The notes beneath the pieces were generated by a model, which was not told the DNA's origin, ran no database searches, and saw only the letters and a program-made list of their open reading frames with translations. Shown in pieces: positions 15,481 through 23,993 of a stretch of DNA of 64,000 nucleotides. The position numbers and the translations under genes are program-made. Every line of letters begins with the position of its first letter. The stretch's first letter is position 1. The stretch comes from G963663775 sp963663775 (GTDB lineage: Bacteria > Bacillota > Clostridia > Oscillospirales > Butyricicoccaceae), in assembly GCA_963663775.1 (NCBI GenBank), contig OY760624.1, positions 124,001 through 188,000 of the forward strand. Direction: 5' to 3'.

Positions 15481-15508
15481 ATGCCTATGTTTTGTGTTCC
15501 GGCGATTC

Positions 15509-16342
15509 TTAAGCGGTAATCGCCGCCGCCAACTTCTTAATCAGCTCATCCCCATACGAATAGGTGCGCATAAATGCAACCGTTGCATCGCTGATTCCTG
15601 CAGAAGCTTTCAGCTTGTCCATCGCCGTCTGCGTTGCGCTGTCAATTGTGTCCGGTGTAATGCGGGTATCTTTTGGCAAGATGGTCACAAGCTTGGTGCC
15701 TGTATCATACGATACATTGCATCCGGCTTCTGCAAAGTCGCGGATTTGTACATAGTTCGTGCCGTCCTTCAAGATGCGGTCGACCGTCACCAGTTCATTG
15801 CCGATGCGCATTTTTGCTTGTTCTACCACTTCATCATCCTCCAATGCTGCTTTGAATGCGGTCCATAGTGCCGTGTTTATCACCATCGGCGCAGGGCACT
15901 CCTTATGGCACACATCATAGTGCCGAATCACGTGTGCTGTGTCAATGTCATACTTGTCCATCAAATATTTGACTACTTCCACTGCATGGTCAATGCTTTC
16001 TTGGCGCACACCCCAAGACTTGTCATTCATGCAGATTTCTACGCCGATGCTGTTGGCGTTTGTGCATTTGCCCCAATAGGTTGCCGAACCGCCGGAATAG
16101 TCCTTGCCGCAGTGCCAAGCAATGTCCTCAAACTCCACCGACTGCACCACGCTGTCTTCGTCCACAAAGATATGGGCGGATGTACCTGTGTAGTTGTTGG
16201 CGAAGTAGTCCCCATTGTTTTCTGCCGTATCTCCATTGTCACCAGTGTAATGTACTACAATATAGGTAATATCAGATTTTGTACGGCTTGCATTTTTATA
16301 GTTTCTGCTATCGCAAGCCTTTTGCGTAATCACCACGCTCAA
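15509..16342 (-). CDS. Phage endolysin: N-acetylmuramoyl-L-alanine amidase (Amidase_2) with C-terminal domain
   Basis: This protein of about 277 residues begins at TTG 16342, 7 bases after GGAGGTG (the same start is conserved in the second copy at 32866). YIVVHYTGDNGDTAENNGDY gives the first zinc His; FEDIAWHCGKDYSGG and the C-terminal HVIRHYDVCHKECPAPM supply the remaining catalytic His and acidic residues. From about residue 195 a separate domain begins (MRIGNELVTVDRILKDGTNY), resembling a copper-amine-oxidase-like/stalk cell-wall domain. It cleaves the bond between muramic acid and L-Ala at lysis. Holin genes lie directly upstream. Confidence 0.92.
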   Translation of the reverse strand: MSVVITQKACDSRNYKNASRTKSDITYIVVHYTGDNGDTAENNGDYFANNYTGTSAHIFVDEDSVVQSVEFEDIAWHCGKDYSGGSATYWGKCTNANSIGVEICMNDKSWGVRQESIDHAVEVVKYLMDKYDIDTAHVIRHYDVCHKECPAPMVINTALWTAFKAALEDDEVVEQAKMRIGNELVTVDRILKDGTNYVQIRDFAEAGCNVSYDTGTKLVTILPKDTRITPDTIDSATQTAMDKLKASAGISDATVAFMRTYSYGDELIKKLAAAITA

Positions 16343-16355
16343 TGTCGTGCACCTC

Positions 16356-16763
16356 CTATGTATTGCTTCCGCTGGAAACATCCGTTGCTTCCGTGGAAGC
16401 TTTCGCCGTATTGATAAAATTCTGTAGAATGGCAGGAATCTCAACCCCACAATCGGACAGGTTGGAAATGAAGCCGCCGAACTCATTCAGCACACAGATG
16501 GTAATGACCGCAGTTCGCAGCACACCATTTAAGCCAAACAGATTGTCCAGCACCGTTCCTGCAATCAGCACCAAAAACAGCAGCAGCTTTTTGCCCAGTA
16601 CAATCAAGCCTTTGGTTGCCGAAAAGGAACTGCTGATAAAGGCGGACACAACGCTTGAGATATAGCTCAAAGCGATGGCGGCGCACAGTGCCCAAAAATA
16701 AACATCGGTGTCGCCTACCAAAAAAGCCTTTGCACTGCTCGCCAATGACAAAATTGTTTCCAT
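16356..16763 (-). CDS. Phage holin (toxin-secretion/phage-lysis holin family)
   Basis: This 135-residue protein has at least three hydrophobic segments: YFWALCAAIALSYISSVVSA, GKKLLLFLVLIAGTVLDNL and AVITICVLNEFGGFISNL. The last, with NEFGGFISNLSDCGV, matches the Cph1/TcdE-type holin family. Holins pore the membrane to release endolysin. GGAGAAACC precedes the ATG. It lies 13 bases before the amidase, the usual lysis cassette. Confidence 0.88.
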   Translation of the reverse strand: METILSLASSAKAFLVGDTDVYFWALCAAIALSYISSVVSAFISSSFSATKGLIVLGKKLLLFLVLIAGTVLDNLFGLNGVLRTAVITICVLNEFGGFISNLSDCGVEIPAILQNFINTAKASTEATDVSSGSNT

Positions 16764-16772
16764 GGTTTCTCC

Positions 16773-17117
16773 TTACCCACTCGTGGTGTCTGCGCTCATG
16801 CGGTTGAGCTTTGCATGAATCTTTGCTTCCAGCACCAAGTCGGGAGGGGGCTGCACCCCCTCGTCAGACAACAGTGCTTTCGTATATGCCATGCATTGCT
16901 TAAACTTCTCATCCCCCTTGATAGAAGAAGTCTCCGCGACCTTGTTTGTAGCATTCACCGCATCGTCCACCGCTTCGCACAGCTTTTTCGCCCTGACCTG
17001 TTTCCGCCAGTTCGCCGTAATCACCGCAGACAAGGTGGCAAGTCCCGCCGTAATGACGCCTGCAAGTCCTGCCGTGGCTGCATCAATGATGGGGGACAAA
17101 TCAACGCTTGAAAACAC
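16773..17117 (-). CDS. Phage LLH-like holin or lysis accessory protein
   Basis: This 114-residue protein has a single N-terminal hydrophobic helix (ATAGLAGVITAGLATLSAVI) followed by a basic, helical cytoplasmic part with NWRKQVRAKKLCEAVDDAVN. The arrangement (one TM, then amphipathic helices, upstream of the holin) resembles the LLH holin family. AGGAGGAAT precedes the ATG at 17117, 3 bases after the upstream stop. I am confident it belongs to the lysis module, less so about its family. Confidence 0.7.
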   Translation of the reverse strand: MFSSVDLSPIIDAATAGLAGVITAGLATLSAVITANWRKQVRAKKLCEAVDDAVNATNKVAETSSIKGDEKFKQCMAYTKALLSDEGVQPPPDLVLEAKIHAKLNRMSADTTSG

Positions 17118-17120
17118 GGC

Positions 17121-17348
17121 TCATTCCTCCTTGTCGTCGGTGTCGCCTTCCGCTGCGGAATCCATGCTGTTGTAGCTCTCCTTTGCATACAAAGCCTTGT
17201 ATGCTGCACGTGCTTTGTCATCATGGTCAATGCCGTGATTCTGTTCAAAGATGTCCAGTGCGGTCCCAACATCCGCCGCTTGTCCCGCATAGCGAATGCG
17301 GCTGATTTCCTCGTGGTTTGCGATATAAACGTTTCCTTTGGTTTCCAT
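17121..17348 (-). CDS. Small acidic phage protein of the lysis region
   Basis: This 75-residue protein reads METKGNVYIANHEEISRIRY and ends in an acidic tail. CAGGAGG lies 8 bases before ATG 17348. The frame remains open to an ATG at 17438 that overlaps the previous stop (ATGA), so a 105-residue form is possible; the weaker ribosome site there argues for the shorter form or for two initiation sites. Function unknown. Confidence 0.6.
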   Translation of the reverse strand: METKGNVYIANHEEISRIRYAGQAADVGTALDIFEQNHGIDHDDKARAAYKALYAKESYNSMDSAAEGDTDDKEE

Positions 17349-17434
17349 AGTAGTTTCCTCCTGTAAATTTACGGTTGGTTGATGTGAACAATATGTACAC
17401 TGGGGCGGCGGATGCTCATAGATAAATACCTGTT

Positions 17435-17788
17435 TCATGTTTCCACCACTTCCATCTCGCGAATTTTCTCCATCAGCCCCGTTACAAAGCCATTTCCACC
17501 GAGTGCTGTATATTCTTTGTACAGCAGTTCCATGTTTTGCAGCCCGTGCGCCGTAATCGTACCACGCTCGCGATAATGGCAGTAGCTTGCCACAAGCCTG
17601 TCCCGCAAAAGAGCTTGAATCCCACGCTCCATAATGCAGCGTTTTTCTTCCAATTCCCGCTGACATGTGTCCGCTTCCTGTTGCTTTTTGAGGATGTGCC
17701 GAAGCACCATCCCGGACATGCCCAAAATCCCTGCACTGAGAATGCCAAAAAGCGTGGCAATCGCATTCTGCTGTATCACTTCCAACAT
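17435..17788 (-). CDS. Holin-associated phage protein with one N-terminal membrane helix
   Basis: This 117-residue protein has a transmembrane helix (AIATLFGILSAGILGMSGMV), then a charged coiled stretch KKQQEADTCQRELEEK, then ALLRDRLVASYCHYRERGTI and HGLQNMELLYKEYTALGGNG. The second half is the typical C-terminus of phage-holin-type proteins in Clostridia. A truncated relative is at 10937-11236. AGGGGTGG precedes ATG 17788. Likely a lysis regulator or auxiliary holin. Confidence 0.72.
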   Translation of the reverse strand: MLEVIQQNAIATLFGILSAGILGMSGMVLRHILKKQQEADTCQRELEEKRCIMERGIQALLRDRLVASYCHYRERGTITAHGLQNMELLYKEYTALGGNGFVTGLMEKIREMEVVET

Positions 17789-17799
17789 CTGTCCACCCC

Positions 17800-17913
17800 T
17801 TACTCTGCCGTTTCTGCGTCCAGCAACGCCTGCACCGCTTCTTTCCACTTGGTCGGCACTTCGTCCATCGTTCGATACCCTGCTTTAATCAAATCATAAT
17901 AGATTTTCGCCAT
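17800..17913 (-). CDS. XkdX/CD1375-like small phage protein
   Basis: This 37-residue peptide reads MAKIYYDLIKAGYRTMDEVP then TKWKEAVQALL, the family pattern of short proteins following tail-fibre genes. It ends 11 bases before the next start and begins 3 bases after the previous stop. Function unknown; possibly a fibre assembly accessory. Confidence 0.8.
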   Translation of the reverse strand: MAKIYYDLIKAGYRTMDEVPTKWKEAVQALLDAETAE

Positions 17914-17916
17914 GGT

Positions 17917-18279
17917 TTACCCTCCTGTCAGCACTTCGGCAAGTTCAGCCAATGCCAATTTATTTTCCAAATCATGCGCCGCTTCTACTTCTGCAAGCTC
18001 TGCAAGGGCGATTTGTGTCTGCGTAACAGCATCAATCGGCGTTTCTGTTGCGGTTTCCTCCGGCTTGTCCAATGCCGTGATACCAACCAGTACGCCGTTT
18101 TCATCCAGTTCCAAATCCATGAATGGTTTTGCGGCTTCATAAGCTGCCTGCACTTCTTCACCCTCCGGCAACAGTACGTACCCATCCGGAATAGATGATG
18201 TATCATTCCATGCTTGGTCACGATGAACCCCATTTGCCTCGGCTTTTATTTTTATGATAATTCTCATACTGTTTTTCAT
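17917..18279 (-). CDS. Phage protein downstream of tail fibre
   Basis: This 120-residue protein has a beta-rich N-terminus (MRIIIKIKAEANGVH) and an Ala/Glu-rich helical tail (TQIALAELAEVEAAHDLENK). GGGAGG lies 8 bases before the ATG at 18279. Proteins of this type often accompany the fibre gene as chaperones; that role is inferred from position only. Confidence 0.68.
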   Translation of the reverse strand: MKNSMRIIIKIKAEANGVHRDQAWNDTSSIPDGYVLLPEGEEVQAAYEAAKPFMDLELDENGVLVGITALDKPEETATETPIDAVTQTQIALAELAEVEAAHDLENKLALAELAEVLTGG

Positions 18280-18296
18280 TTTATTGCCTCCCTATA

Positions 18297-19772
18297 TCAC
18301 AACACTGCACGATAGCGATACGTAACACCCGCTGTGTTGGATTGCTGTGCCGCACCAACTGACGAATACCACGATATTGTTGTTCCATCAATATCCCATA
18401 CCCAAGCGCCTGTTCCGGGGTTTATAACGGAAGCCATTATGCCGCTAACGCATATGCCAATGGCACTTCCTGCGGATGGAGTATTTACACCTGTGTCTGG
18501 TGTTATCAATATCAAAGAATTTGGTGAATCCGCCCCATACAAACCTGTTCCTGTGTATATGCCCTCTATAACACTTGGTGTACTTTCGTTATCTGAACAC
18601 AGCACACCACCTGCCTGTTTTAACAGTTTGCTGTTTACTGTTCCTGTAGTAGACAATGAACTGTAGGTTAAAAATGCGCCATAGCTATATAGGTCAGTAT
18701 CATTCCCTGCGCCTGCAAGGGTGGCTATCCGTACTATCGAAGCGTTTGTCGCAAGGATTGCTGCACCAGCGTTATTAACAGTGACAGTGCCCCAAGCAAC
18801 ACCTCTGGAGCAAGTTTCAAATACGATTGCATTGCATTTTGTGCCATTGTAGGTACCATTGATTGTTAAAGATGCACCACCATCAACAAAGAAATTGCTA
18901 TACCAAACAGCATAAACCACTGCAACAACAACAGCTGTTGGGTTTACGGTGAGAGATAGATTGCTAGTAAGCCAAAGGCTTGTACCACTTGATATTTCAA
19001 AGCTGCCATTCAGTACCACACCCCCATCACCACAACCTCTAAGCATTATGCTTCCGCCATGAAATCCTCTGCAAGCAAATGAATCGGTGTAGGTGCCAGC
19101 TGCAATATAGATGTTGTAGTCATAGCCGTTCAAATTCTTTGGTGCAACCGCAACCGCCCTGGAAATCGTGGCATATGGATTTTCACTAGAGCCATCCCCA
19201 GTATCATCCGAGCCGGTTGTTGCAACCCAAATATTTTTGGTTGCTGTTAGTGCATTGCCCTTTAAATCGATGTTGCTCTGCAAATCGATATCGGCTTCTT
19301 CCCGCGCCGCAGTTTCCGTAGCCAGTGCATCAGCGGTCACAAACACACTGCTGTCAATGGTGACAGAAAGCAGCCCCGTGTTGTCTATCGCGATAAATCC
19401 ATAGAATGTATACGCAAAATCCGAGGATGACGCAGCGGATGGAATGGTAATGCCGGATTCATTTTGAAACAAAGCAAGCAAGGCTTCCGAACCGCCGTCA
19501 AGCTGGGCAAACACACCGATTTGCTGCAAGGTGTAGCCTGTTTCCGGTGCCGTAATTTGCATACGAAGCTTCATGCCGCCGTCTACGATTTGATAGCTGG
19601 TGATGCTGATGGTCTGCTTTGCGTTAGCAAGCGCAGTTTGTACCAATAGCACCGTGCTGTCTGCTGTGCCTGTTCCGGCTTGTGCGGAGACTACTGTAAG
19701 CGTAGTGCCGGAAAGCCAGTTGGAAAGTAGCGTATTGCCTGCATTCGTAACCACGCCAACCCAATTTCCCAT
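18297..19772 (-). CDS. Tail fibre protein with N-terminal tail-attachment domain and beta-helix body
   Basis: This 491-residue protein begins GNWVGVVTNAGNTLLSNWLS. The N-terminal 160 residues resemble the phage tail-collar/fibre attachment domain of P2-type gpH-like proteins (QIGVFAQLDGGSEALLALFQ). From about residue 200 (NIWVATTGSDDTGDGSSENP, YATISRAVAVAPKNLNGYDY) the pattern is that of a right-handed beta-helix, as in pectate-lyase-like receptor-binding or glycan-cleaving fibres. The C-terminus has further Gly/Ser/Thr-rich strands. It determines host recognition. It lies directly after the gpI-like gene. Confidence 0.85.
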   Translation of the reverse strand: MGNWVGVVTNAGNTLLSNWLSGTTLTVVSAQAGTGTADSTVLLVQTALANAKQTISITSYQIVDGGMKLRMQITAPETGYTLQQIGVFAQLDGGSEALLALFQNESGITIPSAASSSDFAYTFYGFIAIDNTGLLSVTIDSSVFVTADALATETAAREEADIDLQSNIDLKGNALTATKNIWVATTGSDDTGDGSSENPYATISRAVAVAPKNLNGYDYNIYIAAGTYTDSFACRGFHGGSIMLRGCGDGGVVLNGSFEISSGTSLWLTSNLSLTVNPTAVVVAVVYAVWYSNFFVDGGASLTINGTYNGTKCNAIVFETCSRGVAWGTVTVNNAGAAILATNASIVRIATLAGAGNDTDLYSYGAFLTYSSLSTTGTVNSKLLKQAGGVLCSDNESTPSVIEGIYTGTGLYGADSPNSLILITPDTGVNTPSAGSAIGICVSGIMASVINPGTGAWVWDIDGTTISWYSSVGAAQQSNTAGVTYRYRAVL

Positions 19773-19788
19773 ATCAGTTCACGTCCTT

Positions 19789-20391
19789 TCATGATTGAAA
19801 ATAATTCACAGCCTGTGCACAGTCCGTCAGCATATCGCCCACGCAGGCAGCGGCAGTACAGAGGTTTGCGGTGCCCCCCGCATCGTAATATTCGACCTCG
19901 TCCAGTACCGAGCGCAGATTTTTGTAATATGCAACACGGGCCAATACACGCTGATGCTTTTCCGCATCAATTCCTTCAAAACTGATATTAATCAGCAATT
20001 TGAAATGAAACGGCTCTCCGTCATATTCAAACCATTCTGCAACCTGTGTATCTGGATAGATTGCAGAAATCGCCGTTTCAACCGCATACTTTGTGCCAAG
20101 CGTGCGATGTACACGCCAATTGTTTGCTAAAACCTCACGTTTTTCCGTCAGCGTATAATCGCCGTTCCACCAATCTACTTTGAAATCATGCGCTAAAATA
20201 TCAAGCAGCGTTTCCGGCATGGTATCGATTTCAGAAAAAATCGCAATTTTCCGGACATTTTCCGCTTGTAATTCTAATTGTTCTGCGATTGCGCTTGCGA
20301 GTGCCTGCATGGTTTCGTCATTTTGCAAAATGGCAGGCAGCGTATGCAGCATGTTTTCCGCCGTCAGACCATAGGAACTAAGCATTTTCAT
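19789..20391 (-). CDS. Phage tail protein I (P2 gpI-like)
   Basis: This 200-residue protein belongs to the gpI family by ILQNDETMQALASAIAEQLE then the central DILAHDFKVDWWNGDYTLTE (the hallmark LA..F.VD.W) and LANNWRVHRTLGTKYAVETA. gpI is a baseplate wedge component that links fibre to baseplate. Its ribosome site GGAGG lies inside the stop region of the truncated tape-measure frame, with a 4-base overlap, so the deletion joint was made exactly in front of this gene. Confidence 0.88.
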   Translation of the reverse strand: MKMLSSYGLTAENMLHTLPAILQNDETMQALASAIAEQLELQAENVRKIAIFSEIDTMPETLLDILAHDFKVDWWNGDYTLTEKREVLANNWRVHRTLGTKYAVETAISAIYPDTQVAEWFEYDGEPFHFKLLINISFEGIDAEKHQRVLARVAYYKNLRSVLDEVEYYDAGGTANLCTAAACVGDMLTDCAQAVNYFQS

Positions 20392-20627
20392 AGCCTCCGT
20401 TCGTTATTCTCATATTTTTGTTTCAGGGCGTCCAGCTTTTTTTCGGTCTGTGTGACCGCTGCCTGCTGCTTTTGATATGCGCCAATGTCTTTCTGCGTGG
20501 ATTGATAGGCTTTGATGGCTTTTTGCAGGCTGGACATTTCCGCTTGTGTTTTTTGAAACGCCGCCTGCAGACCACTCCCGGTGCGTGCATTCAGCGTGAA
20601 TTGCATCTCATAATTCTTTTGCGCCAT
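20388..20627 (-). pseudogene. Tail tape-measure protein, N-terminal 79 residues only
   Basis: The frame begins MAQKNYEMQFTLNARTGSGL then QAAFQKTQAEMSSLQKAIKA, the usual start of a tape-measure protein with a coiled coil. It stops after 79 codons, where several hundred would be expected, and runs straight into gpI. The central tape measure and the LysM/gpD/gpV/gpW/gpJ-type baseplate genes expected between tape measure and gpI are absent. A deletion of several kilobases is the simple explanation, and it makes tails non-functional. Confidence 0.85.
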
Positions 20628-20639
20628 TTTGCACCTCCG

Positions 20640-21121
20640 TCAGCCTTTTTTACGTTCTTCTTCCAATCGGTTGTGGGATTGAATCCATTCGCAAAGCTCT
20701 GCGAGCGGTAAATCCAGCCAAAATTTGATTGGAGTATGGTTTTCTCTTGCTAAAACAAGGCATTGGCGGCGCAGCCATGCGCCGCCGTCCGCAACCTCTA
20801 CCCCAACACGGCTAAAAAATTGGCAGCTCTCCGTCGGATGCGCTCAAAATCTGCATAACACAGCGGTCCAAAGAAATCATAGCCGATTTTTTCTGTACAC
20901 GCCTTTGCAGCAAACATCATCGCAAATTCAATCGAAAATGCCGGTGCGGCAACAAACATATTATGTCGTTCCAGCTCTCGATGAATCGCTCTGCAATCAC
21001 GTCCGCAAAGCTTATCAAAATCAAAGGTCAGTTCAGTGAATTCCTTGCCGTTGTACTGCACAGGTTTTTTCAGAACCAGCTTTTTTTCATTCTGTTTTTC
21101 TTGTTTGACGTGCTTTTCCAT
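20640..21121 (-). CDS. Tail assembly chaperone, -1 frameshift (gpE+E'-type) product
   Basis: The upstream frame (21121-20798, 107 residues, KPVQYNGKEFTELTFDFDKL) is a tail assembly protein. Its last codons are AAT TTT TTA, so the message contains the canonical heptamer T TTT TTA at bases 20819-20813. A -1 slip there avoids the stop at 20798 and continues through NHTPIKFWLDLPLAELCEWI to the stop at 20640, giving about 160 residues. This is the P2 E/E' (lambda G/GT) arrangement. The long form links tape measure to tube subunits. The downstream frame has no ribosome site of its own, supporting frameshifting. Confidence 0.85.
20813..20819 (-). other. Programmed -1 ribosomal frameshift site (T TTT TTA)
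   Basis: On the coding strand the heptamer TTTTTTA is in register as T TTT TTA, the best-known slippery type. It lies five codons before the zero-frame stop, and the GC-rich region after it (20765-20800) can form a hairpin (GGCGGCGC pairs with GCGCCGCC). Confidence 0.82.
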
Positions 21122-21129
21122 ATTAAAAC

Positions 21130-21654
21130 CTACTTTCCTAACGCAGTACGGACATCTGCCAAGTAGTCCGTACCCATAATGTTGCAAATATTGTTGTATG
21201 GGTCAATTTCCCAAATGGTTTCGCCGTCCTTATAGGCGGCATACCGATATACGTTGTATTCGCCGGAGGAATCCACCGCACTAAACGGCTTGATGGTGCC
21301 CACGGAAAGCTTTTTCGGTACAACAACCAATACATACTTATCCGCTGCGACCGATCGCTCAACATTGACGGGATCCCAATACTGCAAGGCAGAGCGCAAC
21401 TCAATGGTATGCTTTTTCGGTGTGGAAAGCTGTGCTGCGGCATCCGTTGCGCTTTTGAATTGCAGTGTCAAGCTCATGGTATCCACCATGCCAATCAAAA
21501 CCGCTTCCACATTGCCGCTGATTCCCGCGCCGGAAAGCGACTGCGTTAAAAAGCTGATATCCGGCATGGTTGCCTGTGCCACGCCTAAGTATTCCGTGCT
21601 ATCCTCATAAACTGTAAAATTTAGATAGGATTCCGGCTGTAGTTTATTTTGCAT
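21130..21654 (-). CDS. Phage major tail tube protein (P2 FII-like)
   Basis: This 174-residue protein reads NKLQPESYLNFTVYEDSTEY, with TMPDISFLTQSLSGAGISGN and HTIELRSALQYWDPVNVER. The beta-barrel tube pattern matches gpFII-type tail tubes of myophages. It is encoded directly after the sheath gene, as in P2-like phages. Length is normal. RBS GAGGAGAG lies before the ATG. Confidence 0.9.
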   Translation of the reverse strand: MQNKLQPESYLNFTVYEDSTEYLGVAQATMPDISFLTQSLSGAGISGNVEAVLIGMVDTMSLTLQFKSATDAAAQLSTPKKHTIELRSALQYWDPVNVERSVAADKYVLVVVPKKLSVGTIKPFSAVDSSGEYNVYRYAAYKDGETIWEIDPYNNICNIMGTDYLADVRTALGK

Positions 21655-21673
21655 CTTGTTTTCTCTCCTCTCT

Positions 21674-23089
21674 TTACGCTGTCAGGGCGGATAGATATGT
21701 AGCATCATATTCCAGTACGAAATCCAGTTCCTGCGCAGGTCCCGGCGGCGTCATATAGATATGGAATTTCATGATGCCCGCCATCAGATTTTCGGATGGG
21801 TTTTCGTCCGCCAGCATTTCCACCCGCGCGCCAAGCAGATACCCGTAGCCAACCAATCCGGCAAGCCAGATATTGACCGCATCCAAAATGGACTCTCTGA
21901 AACGTGGGGTCATGGGTTCGTCCAACCGCTTCCAGAAAGAACGAATCACCGTGTTTCCAACCCAACCGAACATACGGGAATTTGGAATAAAATAATCCTT
22001 CGGGTCGCTGCTGCTTGGATAGCATGCGGTATAGTTCCCCCAGCACGTCCAGCCGTTGATGAAATTCAGCGCGGTCACAATGCCGTTTGCATTCAACGTG
22101 TTTGCATTGTCCAAGGTAAGGCGCACTTCTGTGCCGTCTTCCAACACCGCTGCGCTGCAAACAAACGCCTTGTTCGATGACGATTCATACGGACAGCCAT
22201 TGTTGCTGTCGTCCACCTGTGAAAGCAGCCCCGCCAGTTGTGTTGACATATGGAATGTATCGTCTCCGCTTTTTAGCATCGGCCAACACAAAATTTGTGT
22301 CACATCGGTCATGTTATGGTCTGCTTTGTAGGTTGCAGCAGCACTGTAGGTCAGTGCACCGTCCGCATCGCATGGCAGGTCAATCAGTGCCTTCGCTGGG
22401 AACAATCCGTTAATACCTTCCGCTTTTGCTGCCATTGCCGCCGCAACGGTTTCCATGCCGGAGAATCCAGGAGCACAAATCAAATCCGGAATCACACCCG
22501 TTGCCGTCAAGCAGCTTTCAATGCTTTCCAGTCCTGTTGCAACCGTGTTTTCTGTCACAGAATCCGCCGTAACCTGTTCGTATGCAATGAGCAGCTGCGC
22601 GGCATCATAGCACGCACCGTCACTAATGAGCGCAACAACCAGTGCATCGTCATTGTAGTATGCGGTATAGTCGGTATCCTTTGTATAGGTTGTGCTGCCG
22701 TCTGCGCTTTGCACAACAAGCGAATCGTTGTCAATCGCATCCACCGTCAGAGTCGCCTTGTGGTCGCTGACAGCAAAGCTTGCAGCTGCAACGCTTTCTT
22801 TCATCGTGTCCGGGTCCAGCAGATTGCAGAACACAACCGGACTGCAGCCAAACAGCTGAAAATGGGAATACATGAATTCGCATAGGGTGTAACTTTCCCA
22901 ATCGGCTGCATACCCGCAGTATTCCACAGCCTGTGCCCAAGTTTCGCACACGACCGGAACGCCAACCGCAGCCGGACTTTCCGCACTTTGCACCGGTGCT
23001 GTGCCGATTACAAATGGAATGCCGCTGCTGGCTACCATCGGTGTCGCAAGGCTTGTCGCTTGCTGTGATACATAAACGCCATGCTTCAT
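21674..23089 (-). CDS. Phage tail sheath protein
   Basis: This 471-residue protein starts MKHGVYVSQQATSLATPMVA and contains GIPFVIGTAPVQSAESPAAV, the GVYVxE..-type N-terminus of contractile sheath proteins. The C-terminal part has NFINGWTCWGNYTACYPSSS and a final strand region LDFVLEYD that interlocks in the sheath. It shows that the phage had a contractile (myovirus-type) tail. Upstream gene overlap is 4 bases. Confidence 0.93.
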   Translation of the reverse strand: MKHGVYVSQQATSLATPMVASSGIPFVIGTAPVQSAESPAAVGVPVVCETWAQAVEYCGYAADWESYTLCEFMYSHFQLFGCSPVVFCNLLDPDTMKESVAAASFAVSDHKATLTVDAIDNDSLVVQSADGSTTYTKDTDYTAYYNDDALVVALISDGACYDAAQLLIAYEQVTADSVTENTVATGLESIESCLTATGVIPDLICAPGFSGMETVAAAMAAKAEGINGLFPAKALIDLPCDADGALTYSAAATYKADHNMTDVTQILCWPMLKSGDDTFHMSTQLAGLLSQVDDSNNGCPYESSSNKAFVCSAAVLEDGTEVRLTLDNANTLNANGIVTALNFINGWTCWGNYTACYPSSSDPKDYFIPNSRMFGWVGNTVIRSFWKRLDEPMTPRFRESILDAVNIWLAGLVGYGYLLGARVEMLADENPSENLMAGIMKFHIYMTPPGPAQELDFVLEYDATYLSALTA

Positions 23090-23502
23090 ATCGTTTTACC
23101 TCCTAATTGTTTACACATTTTTTGATTCTGTACATAGAGCAGACTTCCCGCCGTTTTTACAAGAACACGGCTCTCCGCCAGTTTGTTTCCCGCTACAATC
23201 AAATGGCGCACCTGCGGATATTGCGCAATGACAGTTTCAAGCGAACCCAGCACCTGCGCTTTCGGTGCGTTGTAGATTTGATTCTGCTTGAGCAGTCCGC
23301 GCACGCTGGGCCCAAGATACACCGAAAAACCAACGGCTGCCGCTTCGTCTTCACTTGCAGCAACAACCTCTGCTTCCTGTTCAAGTTCTGCCGAAGCTGT
23401 TCCTGTATCACCAGTAACCGCGGTATCCGTGCTTGCTGTGCGTTCTTCCGTAGCTTCTGTTTCTTCGGTCTGTACATTTTCTGCCGCTTCTTCTAGTTCC
23501 AT
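23086..23502 (-). CDS. Phage protein between tail terminator and sheath, acidic N-terminus
   Basis: This 138-residue protein begins with a very acidic Thr/Glu/Ala-rich region (residues 2-50) and ends in a folded part GFSVYLGPSVRGLLKQNQIY then VIAQYPQVRHLIVAGNKLAE. The location between terminator and sheath is typical for small connector proteins. ATG 23502 is preceded by GGGAGG; a longer frame from 23541 would overlap the previous gene more. Function not recognised. Confidence 0.7.
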   Translation of the reverse strand: MELEEAAENVQTEETEATEERTASTDTAVTGDTGTASAELEQEAEVVAASEDEAAAVGFSVYLGPSVRGLLKQNQIYNAPKAQVLGSLETVIAQYPQVRHLIVAGNKLAESRVLVKTAGSLLYVQNQKMCKQLGGKTI

Positions 23503-23990
23503 GGTCTCGCATCCTCCCTTTGTATACTGGGCAAATTCCATTCTGTCACGATTTCTCCACCATAAAACGGTGCAAGGTCATCCGGATAGATTGCGCTTTC
23601 GATGCCAGTTTGCAAATCTAAGTCAAACTGATTTGCAGCGTTTGGATTTTTTAATAAAGAAATACGGAACTTCTCCATTAGGTTCAGCAGCAAAATCGAA
23701 CCCTCTTGCTCATCCTCGTGGTATACACAAAAAATCGTGCGCAAAACCGCGCGTGATTTCGGCAGTTGCCCCATTTCCTGCGCATCCTTGCCGGTTACGA
23801 GCTGATGAATGATATACGGTACTTTCTTCTTATAAGCACTGCTGCTGGGCAAACGCATTGCATACACATCCGGCGCACGATCCGCCGGCTGCTGCAGTTC
23901 GCCTTTTTGCGGCGGTACCGGATAACGCAGTTCTTTGACCAGTTCCTTTGTGCGTTCGCATATTGCATTTAACAAAATGGTTTTCGTCAT
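23493..23990 (-). CDS. Phage tail terminator/neck-like protein
   Basis: This 165-residue protein reads PYIIHQLVTGKDAQEMGQLP, KSRAVLRTIFCVYHEDEQEG and LDLQTGIESAIYPDDLAPFY. Size, order (after gpZ-like, before sheath) and the TIF.VY-type strand fit tail-terminator proteins that cap the tube. The final YGGEIVTEWNLPSIQRE matches their C-terminal beta hairpin. Identification is by context plus fold-like pattern. Confidence 0.72.
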   Translation of the reverse strand: MTKTILLNAICERTKELVKELRYPVPPQKGELQQPADRAPDVYAMRLPSSSAYKKKVPYIIHQLVTGKDAQEMGQLPKSRAVLRTIFCVYHEDEQEGSILLLNLMEKFRISLLKNPNAANQFDLDLQTGIESAIYPDDLAPFYGGEIVTEWNLPSIQREDARPWN

Positions 23991-23993
23991 GTT

